Of a DNA stretch of 64,000 nt, positions 1 to 7,355 are shown in pieces. Position 1 is the first letter of the stretch, and each line of letters opens with the position of its first letter. Under the pieces are notes generated by a model that was not told the origin of the DNA, did no database searches, and saw only the letters and a program-made list of their open reading frames with translations. A program made the position numbers and the translations under genes. This DNA comes from CAIVAT01 sp037128705 (GTDB taxonomy: Bacteria; Bacteroidota; Bacteroidia; Bacteroidales; FEN-979). The stretch is from positions 1 to 64,000 of the forward strand of contig JBAXVX010000004.1 in assembly GCA_037128705.1 (NCBI GenBank). Reading direction: 5' to 3'.

Positions 1-52
1 AGGCAAAACGACATCAACCGATATTATGAATTCAATTTACCAAAGTAGAATT

Positions 53-101
53 AATGACCAATGACCAATCCCTAATGGCTAATCCCTAATGGCTAACCCC
101 T
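53..101. repeat. Heptanucleotide repeat, seven units
   Basis: Seven consecutive 7-nt units, all beginning AA and mostly AAT, run AATGACC, AATGACC, AATCCCT, AATGGCT, AATCCCT, AATGGCT, AACCCCT. The array ends inside the stop codon of the neighbouring minus-strand gene. The alternation of AATCCCT and AATGGCT also makes a 14-bp repeat. I see no coding potential in it, and bases 1-52 to its left hold nothing I can name. Its function is unknown. A similar but different heptad run lies at 54472-54492. Confidence 0.8.
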
Positions 102-1278
102 ACATTAATTTCTGATAAACCATCCACCAGCGGTCGGGAATGTCGTTTTCGCAGGCAGTCTGGTAATCCTTATAGGAACAGGGAACGAGGTAATGACGCT
201 CATACTTGATCCGCTGTTCGGCAGGCAGCGGGATCTCCATCCACCACCGGTCGGTCTTCTTGCTCTTGTAAAAAACAATCTCCTCTTTATGATCGCTGAT
301 GGTTACCCGGTATTTAAGGTAATCCTCCTCGTTTTTGAACGGGAAATCATGGGCGCGCTGGTAATATCCATCGAGAAAATACCAGATCATCTGGGCTACC
401 AGGTGAGCCGTCTGGCCGGTGCGGTCATACTTTGGGTTGACTTCATAAAACCCGATGGAGGTCAGTTTATCACTGAGCCCCGCATACCGTACTATCTGGC
501 AGGCCTCCTCTCCATAAAATCCGTTGGGTGTTGCATTTCCGTTGCCGGGTGCATCTGAATTACGGATGGCGGAAATATCAAAGCTGACCATGTCGGCATT
601 GCGTACGATGGGTTCCACCTCCTCGAGGCTTTCGTTCACGATCCCAAGCCTGTAGGTATCAAAAAAGAGGTTTTTCATGAGCCGGAGCGCATCCTGGTCA
701 ATGAAATAGGTCTGGTAGCCGATGTTGGCGTAGTTGAACAGGTAATTGGGCTGATGCAGGATGATGTTGCTCAGGTAGGACTGGGAATCCATCTCCTGCT
801 CTGACTTTCCCAGGTCAAACATGGGATCGATGGCAACAATGTTGATAATCTGTCCGAGGCTCTGATAGGCCTGGTAGTTGGCATAGGTCAGATCCTGACT
901 TCCACCCAGGATTACCGGGAGTACATTGTTGGTGATCATCTCAGCCACTACTGAACTCAGGGCAAAATAGGTATCTGACACCGTGTATCCTCGTTTGATA
1001 TTTCCGAGGTCGGCCAGTTTAATCGGATGGGGCCCGGGATTCAGCTTGTAAAGGTATTTACGTATCTGGTCAGGAGCCATTCCGCATCCTTCATTATCCA
1101 CAGCGTTCCGGTCATCTTTCACGCCGATCAGAACAATGTCGTATGCAGTATAATCGGGAAAATCACTGGCATCGGAATAGATACCGATTACATTTCCAAG
1201 GCGGGCCTGGCCGGCTGTTTCACCACTCTGGGGGATCTCACCCAGATCGAGGGGTTCAAAAAAAGCAGAAATATCCAT
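100..1278 (-). CDS. Arginase/formimidoylglutamase-fold protein with degenerate metal site
   Basis: A 392-residue protein of the arginase/agmatinase/formimidoylglutamase superfamily. The three signature regions can be located but are altered. Region 1 (125-129) reads GGSQD instead of GGDHS. Region 2 (151-155) reads DPMFD instead of DAHxD. Region 3 (232-236) reads SFDIS instead of SFDxD. Of six expected manganese ligands three are replaced (His to Gln128, His to Met153, Asp to Ser236), so ordinary binuclear-Mn hydrolysis of guanidino compounds is unlikely. The reading frame is long and intact, so this is not an obvious pseudogene. The gene starts 6 nt after the topA stop and is probably cotranscribed with it. 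From memory, in other Bacteroidota such a gene lies between topA and the gliding/T9SS gldK cluster, which would fall just left of this window; that is inference. It may be a structural or regulatory arginase-fold protein. Confidence 0.8.
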   Translation of the reverse strand: MDISAFFEPLDLGEIPQSGETAGQARLGNVIGIYSDASDFPDYTAYDIVLIGVKDDRNAVDNEGCGMAPDQIRKYLYKLNPGPHPIKLADLGNIKRGYTVSDTYFALSSVVAEMITNNVLPVILGGSQDLTYANYQAYQSLGQIINIVAIDPMFDLGKSEQEMDSQSYLSNIILHQPNYLFNYANIGYQTYFIDQDALRLMKNLFFDTYRLGIVNESLEEVEPIVRNADMVSFDISAIRNSDAPGNGNATPNGFYGEEACQIVRYAGLSDKLTSIGFYEVNPKYDRTGQTAHLVAQMIWYFLDGYYQRAHDFPFKNEEDYLKYRVTISDHKEEIVFYKSKKTDRWWMEIPLPAEQRIKYERHYLVPCSYKDYQTACENDIPDRWWMVYQKLM

Positions 1279-1284
1279 GGGACA

Positions 1285-3606
1285 TTACTTTTTCTTCTTC
1301 GATTTAGACTTTGAGGGCTGTGTTTCAGCAATTATTTTCTTGCATTCCTCGAGGGTCAATGCCTTGGGATCTTTCCCCTTTGGAATTTTGTAATTTTCCT
1401 TGTTGAATGCGATGTAGGCTCCATAACGGCCATTCAAAACCTGGATCACTGCTTTATCCTCCGTGAATTCCTGCAGGATCTTCTGGCTGTCGGACTCTCT
1501 TTTGATCCGGATAATCTCACAGGCACGTTCGAGTTCAATTGTCAGCGGATCATCCTCTTTGGGAAGCGAATAGAAGAGTGAATTATGGCGGATATAGGGG
1601 CCAAACCGCCCGATGGCGACTGTAACCTCCTTGGATTCAAATTCGCCCACAGCCCTGGGAAGTCTGAAGAGTTCGAGTGCCTCCTCAAGGGTGATCGAAT
1701 CGATGCTCTGTCCCTTTTTCAGGGAGGCAAATTTTGGTTTTTCCTCTGCGTCGGCATCACCAACCTGGACCATCGGGCCATATCGTCCGATCTTTACAAA
1801 AACATTCAGCCCGCTTTTGGGTTCCTTGCCTAGCAGTTTTTCGCCACTCACCTTTCCCGAATTTTCGAGAGTGCCTTCGATCTGTTTGTGAAAAGGAAAG
1901 TAAAATTCCTTGATCATCTGGTTCCACACCATCTTCCCTTCGGCAATTTCGTCAAATTCCTCTTCCACATTGGCCGTGAAGTTGTAATCCAGGATGTTGT
2001 TGAAATTCTCAACCAGGAAGTTATTTACGACGGTTCCAATGTCGGTGGGGAAAAGTTTCGACTTTTCATAGCCCACATTCTCTGTTTTTACCTGTTCGGT
2101 GATGACCGATTTTTTAAGGGTCACCAGGGTATAGCTTCGGGAAACGCCGGGCCGGTCCTCCTTGACCACATATTCTCTTTTCTGGATCGTGGAGATGGTA
2201 GGTGCATAGGTAGAGGGGCGCCCGATACCCAACTCTTCCAGTTTCTTCACCAGCATGGCCTCCGTGTACCGGAAGGGCTGCTGGGTGAATTTTTCCTGGG
2301 CATTCATTTCGGTCAGATCCAGTTTATCCCCGGGATTCATCAGGGGCAACATTCCCTCTTCCCCGTTCTGATCTTCCTCGTCGGTCGATTCCATATAAAC
2401 CTTCAGGAACCCGTCGAATTTGATCACCTCTCCCTTTGCGATGAACTTTTCGGCAGCACCGGAAATTCCGATGGTAACATTGGTCTTTTCAAGTTCGGCA
2501 TCCGCCATCTGGGAGGCGATGGTCCTTTTCCAGATCAGCTCATACAGCCGTTTATGCGATTTGTCCCCTTCGATGGTCCGGTTGGTCATGTAAGTCGGGC
2601 GAATGGCCTCATGCGCCTCCTGGGCCCCCTTGGTTTTTGTTGCAAATTTGCGGGTTTTAACATATTCAGCACCGAAAGAGGCCGTGATTTCCGTACTCGA
2701 CATGGCCAGGGCCATATCCGAAAGATTCACCGAGTCGGTACGCATATAGGTGATCATCCCCGACTCATAGAGTTCCTGTGCAACCCGCATGGTGTTTGCT
2801 ACCGAGAATCCCAGTTTACGGGAGGCCTCCTGCTGCAACGTGGATGTAGTAAAGGGAGGCGATGGAGATTTTCTGGATGGTTTGGTATCAACCTCTTCAA
2901 CCGTATAAACTGATGGAATACACTTCTGAAGGAAGGCAACAGCATCCTCTTTTTTAACAAACCGCTTGTTCAGTTCAGCTTTTACTGCACTGACCTTATT
3001 CCCGCTTTTAACCAGGAAATCGCCTGCGATGCGGAATGCCGAAGTGCTCTGAAAGCTCTTTATCTCATCTTCCCGTTCAACAATCAGCCTGACAGCTACG
3101 GATTGTACACGGCCTGCCGACAGCGACGGCTTGATCTTTTTCCAGAGCAGGGGCGACAATTCGAAACCCACCAGCCGGTCCAATACCCGGCGTGCCTGCT
3201 GTGCATCAACAAGATTTTTATCAATGGCCCTCGGGTTTTCAATGGCCTCCTGAATGGCTGATTTGGTTATTTCATGGAAGGCTATGCGTTTGGTTTGGGC
3301 GCTGTCCAGTCCAAGGGCTTCGATCAGGTGCCATGAAATGGCCTCCCCTTCGCGGTCCTCGTCAGATGCCAGCCATACACATTCAGAAGCCTGGGCTATC
3401 TTTTTTAATTCAGCAACCAGCTTTTTCTTATCAGGAGATATAATATAATTGGGAATAAATCCATGTTCTATATCAACCCCGAGATCTTTCTTGGAAAGAT
3501 CTGCCACATGCCCCATGCACGACTTCACCGTAAAATCCTTTCCCAGAAATCCGCCAATGGTTTTTGCCTTTGCAGGAGACTCAACAATAACTAAGTTCTT
3601 CGTCAT
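1285..3606 (-). CDS. topA: DNA topoisomerase I
   Basis: Type IA topoisomerase, which relaxes negative supercoils by single-strand cleavage. The Toprim domain begins at the N-terminus (LVIVESPAKAKTI) and includes the acidic cluster DEDREGEAISWH. The catalytic tyrosine is Tyr287 in ITYMRTDS. The C-terminus carries Toprim-C-like repeats (GRYGPMVQVG, GRFGPYIR, GRYGAYIAF) and a lysine-rich tail, with no CxxC zinc fingers. The frame is open up to a TTG at 3642, but that TTG lies inside the -7 promoter box at 3640-3647. The ATG at 3606 is therefore chosen; it gives 773 residues and the usual family start. It is divergent from miaB and probably cotranscribed with the arginase-like gene downstream. 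Confidence 0.97.
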   Translation of the reverse strand: MTKNLVIVESPAKAKTIGGFLGKDFTVKSCMGHVADLSKKDLGVDIEHGFIPNYIISPDKKKLVAELKKIAQASECVWLASDEDREGEAISWHLIEALGLDSAQTKRIAFHEITKSAIQEAIENPRAIDKNLVDAQQARRVLDRLVGFELSPLLWKKIKPSLSAGRVQSVAVRLIVEREDEIKSFQSTSAFRIAGDFLVKSGNKVSAVKAELNKRFVKKEDAVAFLQKCIPSVYTVEEVDTKPSRKSPSPPFTTSTLQQEASRKLGFSVANTMRVAQELYESGMITYMRTDSVNLSDMALAMSSTEITASFGAEYVKTRKFATKTKGAQEAHEAIRPTYMTNRTIEGDKSHKRLYELIWKRTIASQMADAELEKTNVTIGISGAAEKFIAKGEVIKFDGFLKVYMESTDEEDQNGEEGMLPLMNPGDKLDLTEMNAQEKFTQQPFRYTEAMLVKKLEELGIGRPSTYAPTISTIQKREYVVKEDRPGVSRSYTLVTLKKSVITEQVKTENVGYEKSKLFPTDIGTVVNNFLVENFNNILDYNFTANVEEEFDEIAEGKMVWNQMIKEFYFPFHKQIEGTLENSGKVSGEKLLGKEPKSGLNVFVKIGRYGPMVQVGDADAEEKPKFASLKKGQSIDSITLEEALELFRLPRAVGEFESKEVTVAIGRFGPYIRHNSLFYSLPKEDDPLTIELERACEIIRIKRESDSQKILQEFTEDKAVIQVLNGRYGAYIAFNKENYKIPKGKDPKALTLEECKKIIAETQPSKSKSKKKK

Positions 3607-3639
3607 ATGGATACCGTATTTAGTGCTCGAAATCCGGTG

Positions 3640-3647
3640 CAAAAGTA
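3640..3647 (-). promoter_or_regulatory. topA: Promoter -7 element of topA
   Basis: On the minus strand this reads TACTTTTG, a perfect match to the Bacteroidota -7 consensus TAnnTTTG. It lies 34 nt upstream of the topA ATG and predicts a leader of about 28 nt. I see no clear -33 TTG at the expected spacing. Confidence 0.6.
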
Positions 3648-3666
3648 AGACAATTAAGTTAATCCT

Positions 3667-3674
3667 TACCTTTG
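3667..3674 (+). promoter_or_regulatory. miaB: Promoter -7 element of miaB
   Basis: TACCTTTG matches TAnnTTTG perfectly. It lies 20 bp from the divergent topA element, so the two promoters are nearly back to back. The TTG that would give the longest miaB frame (3672) is part of this box, so translation must begin further downstream. No convincing -33 element is visible. Confidence 0.6.
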
Positions 3675-3686
3675 CCGCGGATTTTT

Positions 3687-5054
3687 ATGCTTAATCGGTC
3701 ATTTGACCATAAGGTAACAGCAAAGGTGCAAAATAGTAAAAAAATATACATTGAAACCTATGGCTGCCAGATGAATGTTTCTGACAGTGAAATTGTTGCC
3801 TCCATTCTGACGGATAAGGGGTATGCGCATACCAGGGAGGTCGCCGAGGCCGATATCGTGCTGGTAAATACCTGTTCCATCCGCGAAAATGCAGAGGATC
3901 GCGTGAGGAAAAGGCTGCATTACTTCAAATCCCTGCGAAAGAAAAAACCTCACCTCATCATCGGCTTACTGGGTTGCATGGCCGACCGTACAAAAACAGC
4001 CCTGATGGAGGAAGAACAGTTGCTCGACCTGGTTGCAGGGCCCGACTCATACCGGCATCTCCCTCAGCTTCTTGCTCAGGTTGGCAGTGGTCAGAAAGCC
4101 ATCGATACCATCCTATCCATCGATGAAACCTATGCGGATATCAACCCGGTACGGATCGACTCCAACGGGGTTTCCGCCTTTATCTCCATCATGCGGGGCT
4201 GTGAAAACTACTGCTCCTATTGCGTGGTGCCCTCCACCCGTGGTCAGGAACGAAGCCGCGACGCCGCATCGATCGTGCGTGAATCCATTGATCTCTTTGA
4301 CAAGGGATACCGTGAAATAACACTGCTGGGCCAGAATGTCAACTCCTATCACTGGAAAAGCGGGGATGAGGTGATCACCTTCGCACACCTGCTCGAAATG
4401 GTAGCTAAAGTAAGTCCCCTGATGCGGATAAGGTTTGCAACCTCCCATCCCAAAGACATTTCCAACGAACTGCTGCACACCCTGGCCACCCATTCCAATC
4501 TCTGCAAAGCCATTCATCTTCCTGTCCAATCCGGAAGCAATCACATGCTTGACCTGATGAACCGGAAGTACACGCGCGAAGATTACATGGAACGAATTGA
4601 AACAATCAGGCGGATCCTTCCCGGATGCGCCATCTCCACGGACATCATCACCGGTTTCTGCAATGAAACGGAAGAGGATCACCGCGAGACCCTGTCCCTG
4701 ATGGAATGGGTGGGTTATGATGCCGCCTTCATGTTCAAATATTCGGAGCGGCCGCAAACGCTGGCTGCCGATACCCTCCAGGACAATGTTCCCGGGGAAA
4801 CTAAAGAACGGAGGCTGACAGAGATCATTCACCTCCAGCAGAAACTCTCGCTGGCCTGCAACCGGAATGAGATCGGCAAAACCCTGGAGATCCTTGTGGA
4901 GGGACAGTCAAAACGCTCCGAAAGTCAGTATTTTGGACGTAGTTCTCAAAACAAGGTGGCTGTTTTCACAAAGACTGATGCGGGTCCGGGAAGCTATGCA
5001 CAGGTAAAAATTTCCAACGCCACCTCGGCCACTTTATTGGGCGAGGTTGTCTGA
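3687..5054 (+). CDS. miaB: tRNA-2-methylthio-N6-dimethylallyladenosine synthase MiaB
   Basis: A radical-SAM methylthiotransferase that converts i6A37 of tRNA to ms2i6A37. The N-terminal UPF0004 domain carries the three cysteines of the auxiliary 4Fe-4S cluster (TYGCQMN, NTCSIREN, LGCMADR). The radical-SAM triad is in RGCENYCSYC, followed by PSTRGQERSR, and a TRAM domain closes the protein. The ATG at 3687 gives 455 residues. A GTG at 3726 would begin right at the conserved core and leave a longer leader, so the exact start is uncertain. The frame also opens at a TTG at 3672, but that base triplet is promoter sequence. Confidence 0.95.
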   Translation: MLNRSFDHKVTAKVQNSKKIYIETYGCQMNVSDSEIVASILTDKGYAHTREVAEADIVLVNTCSIRENAEDRVRKRLHYFKSLRKKKPHLIIGLLGCMADRTKTALMEEEQLLDLVAGPDSYRHLPQLLAQVGSGQKAIDTILSIDETYADINPVRIDSNGVSAFISIMRGCENYCSYCVVPSTRGQERSRDAASIVRESIDLFDKGYREITLLGQNVNSYHWKSGDEVITFAHLLEMVAKVSPLMRIRFATSHPKDISNELLHTLATHSNLCKAIHLPVQSGSNHMLDLMNRKYTREDYMERIETIRRILPGCAISTDIITGFCNETEEDHRETLSLMEWVGYDAAFMFKYSERPQTLAADTLQDNVPGETKERRLTEIIHLQQKLSLACNRNEIGKTLEILVEGQSKRSESQYFGRSSQNKVAVFTKTDAGPGSYAQVKISNATSATLLGEVV

Positions 5055-5064
5055 CAAAAAAATG

Positions 5065-5072
5065 TAATTTTG
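5065..5072 (+). promoter_or_regulatory. cysD: Promoter -7 element of cysDN
   Basis: TAATTTTG matches TAnnTTTG in the 32-bp gap between miaB and cysD. A TTG at 5047-5049 is the nearest -33 candidate, but its 15-bp spacing is short. The predicted leader is about 10 nt. Confidence 0.5.
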
Positions 5073-5086
5073 CCTTCTTTAAGACT

Positions 5087-5992
5087 ATGAACAATTATCA
5101 ACTGACTCACCTGAAGGAGCTGGAGTCGGAAGCAATGTATGTACTGAGAGAGGTGGCAGCACAATTTGAGCGCCCTGTGCTCCTTTTTTCGGGTGGAAAA
5201 GATTCCATCGTTCTCGTGCATCTCTCACGCAAGGCCTTTTACCCGGCCAGGATTCCATTTCCTTTACTGCATATCGATACGGGTCACAATTTCCCTGAAA
5301 CCCTTGAGTTCAGGGACCGCATGGCCGAATTGGTCAACGCCCGGCTTCTGGTAGGCTCCGTTCAGGAGTCGATCGATACAGGCAGGGCTGTTGAGGAAAA
5401 GGGGATCAATGCCAGCCGCAATGTGCTGCAAACGGTCACCCTTCTCGATGCGATTGAAAAAAACAAGTTTGACGCAGCCATAGGCGGGGCAAGGCGCGAC
5501 GAAGAGAAGGCCCGTGCCAAGGAACGCTTTTTTTCCCACCGCGATGAGTTCGGGCAATGGGACCCTAAGAATCAAAGACCGGAACTATGGTACATGTTCA
5601 ACGGAAAAAAAAGGATGGGAGAACATTTCCGTGTTTTTCCCATCAGCAACTGGACTGAGATGGATGTATGGCAATACATCCTGGCAGAGAACATCGACCT
5701 CCCCAGCATCTATTTTACCCATGAACGCGATGTGTTTTACCGCGACGGCGTTTGGCTGGCCGCAGCACCCTTTATGGAAATGAAACCAACAGAGAATGTG
5801 GAATACCGGCGGGTTCGTTGTCGTACGGTGGGCGATATCTCCTGCACCGGGCTTACCCTTTCCACGGCAGATACGGTTGAAGAGATCATCCAGGAAATTG
5901 CGGCCACCCGTGTAACCGAACGCGGTGGCCGTTACGATGATAAACGTTCCGAAGCAGCCATGGAAGACAGGAAAAAGGAGGGATATTTCTGA
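5087..5992 (+). CDS. cysD: Sulfate adenylyltransferase subunit 2 (CysD)
   Basis: Catalytic subunit of ATP sulfurylase, which makes adenosine 5'-phosphosulfate from ATP and sulfate. The PP-loop SGGKDS is at residues 35-40 near the N-terminus, followed by the family segments HIDTGHNFPE and GGARRDEEKARAKER. At 301 residues it has normal length. Its TGA overlaps the ATG of cysN by one base, indicating translational coupling of the two subunits. No APS kinase, APS/PAPS reductase or sulfate transporter gene is next to it in this window. Confidence 0.95.
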   Translation: MNNYQLTHLKELESEAMYVLREVAAQFERPVLLFSGGKDSIVLVHLSRKAFYPARIPFPLLHIDTGHNFPETLEFRDRMAELVNARLLVGSVQESIDTGRAVEEKGINASRNVLQTVTLLDAIEKNKFDAAIGGARRDEEKARAKERFFSHRDEFGQWDPKNQRPELWYMFNGKKRMGEHFRVFPISNWTEMDVWQYILAENIDLPSIYFTHERDVFYRDGVWLAAAPFMEMKPTENVEYRRVRCRTVGDISCTGLTLSTADTVEEIIQEIAATRVTERGGRYDDKRSEAAMEDRKKEGYF

Positions 5993-7272
5993 TGGAACAA
6001 ACCTTTTCGAACAACGCCTACCTGGGCATGGAGTTGCTGCGTTTCACTACTGCCGGCAGTGTGGACGACGGTAAAAGCACCCTCATCGGCCGCCTGTTGT
6101 ATGACAGTAAATCCATTTTTGAAGACCAGCTCGATGCGGTCAGGCGTGCCAGCGTGCAAAAGGGGAGCGAATACCTGAACCTCGCCCTCTTCACCGATGG
6201 CCTTCGCGCTGAGCGGGAACAGGGGATCACCATCGATGTGGCATACCGCTATTTTGCCACACCCCAGCGCAAATTCATCATTGCCGACACCCCCGGACAT
6301 ATTCAGTACACCCGCAATATGGTGACCGGCGCCTCCACGGCCAATGCCGCCATCGTACTGATCGATGCCCGGAATGGAGTCATTGAACAAACGCATCGCC
6401 ATACTTTTCTTGCCTCTCTTCTTGGAATCCCGCACATCATCGTCTGCATCAATAAAATGGACCTGGTGGATTTCAGGGAGGATGTTTATACCAGGATCCT
6501 TAACGATTTCCAGGACTTTGCAAACCAGGTTTTTCCCGACCAGGATATGCGCTTTATCCCCATCAGCGCCCTGAAGGGAGACAACGTGGTCAAACCCTCG
6601 GAAAACATGTCCTGGTATTCGGGTGGAACTTTGCTCCATCACCTTGAAACCATTCCCATCAGCCAGGATCACGACCTGGTACATCCGCGTTTCCCGGTGC
6701 AGTATGTGATCCGTCCTGAATCGGACGAGTTCCACGATTACCGGGGGTATGCAGGGCGTGTTGCCGGCGGATTCTTTCAACCCGGCGATAAGATCATGGT
6801 GCTCCCGTCGCGGCTGGAAAGCGAAATTGCCACTGTCGATTCCTTCAGCACCCACCTTTCAGAAGCGCATGCACCCATGTCGGTCACCCTTACCCTGAAG
6901 GACGACCTGGATATCAGCCGGGGCGATATGATCGCCGGTGCCCGGGATATTCCCCAGGAGAGCTGCAACATTGATGCTATGATCTGCTGGATGAATCCCC
7001 GGCCAATGCAGCTTCAGGGAAAATATGCCCTGAAGCATACCACCAGGGATGTTCGCTGTCTGGTACAGGAGATCGATTATGTTCTGAACATCAGCACGCT
7101 GGAGAAGATAACAGAGAAAAAAACCGTGCAGATGAACGAAATTGCACACATTCGCCTCCGCACGACAAAACCGCTGTTCTTCGATCCCTATAAGATCAAC
7201 CGGATCACCGGCAGCCTCATCCTCATTGATGAAGCAACCAACGAAACGGTTGCAGCAGGAATGATCCTTTAA
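5992..7272 (+). CDS. cysN: Sulfate adenylyltransferase subunit 1 (CysN)
   Basis: Regulatory GTPase subunit of ATP sulfurylase; GTP hydrolysis drives APS synthesis by CysD. The translation-factor-like G motifs are GSVDDGKST (22-30), DTPGH (99-103) and NKMD (154-157), followed by EF-Tu domain-2/3-like beta barrels. With 426 residues it ends after the GTPase part and lacks the C-terminal CysC (APS kinase) fusion seen in some homologues. It overlaps cysD by one base. Confidence 0.95.
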   Translation: MEQTFSNNAYLGMELLRFTTAGSVDDGKSTLIGRLLYDSKSIFEDQLDAVRRASVQKGSEYLNLALFTDGLRAEREQGITIDVAYRYFATPQRKFIIADTPGHIQYTRNMVTGASTANAAIVLIDARNGVIEQTHRHTFLASLLGIPHIIVCINKMDLVDFREDVYTRILNDFQDFANQVFPDQDMRFIPISALKGDNVVKPSENMSWYSGGTLLHHLETIPISQDHDLVHPRFPVQYVIRPESDEFHDYRGYAGRVAGGFFQPGDKIMVLPSRLESEIATVDSFSTHLSEAHAPMSVTLTLKDDLDISRGDMIAGARDIPQESCNIDAMICWMNPRPMQLQGKYALKHTTRDVRCLVQEIDYVLNISTLEKITEKKTVQMNEIAHIRLRTTKPLFFDPYKINRITGSLILIDEATNETVAAGMIL

Positions 7273-7286
7273 AACCGCTGGTTTTT
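7271..7286 (+). terminator. Weak putative terminator after cysN
   Basis: A 6-bp stem AAAACC/GGTTTT with a 3-nt loop begins at the last base of the cysN stop codon and is followed by one more T. The stem is AT-rich and short, so this is only a weak candidate. Confidence 0.3.
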
Positions 7287-7355
7287 CACAATAAATGGAT
7301 GAAAAATCAGTTATTTTAAATTACTGTTTATCACAATTCCAGAAATACTGCATTC

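Noticed and set aside
100..1278. Arginase-like gene as a pseudogene
   Set aside because: The frame is full length without stops, coupled to topA, and the fold-level motifs remain; only ligands are changed.
1888..2913. Long open frame on the plus strand opposite topA (341 codons)
   Set aside because: It is antisense to a certain topA gene, has no recognisable domain and arises from codon bias of the real gene.
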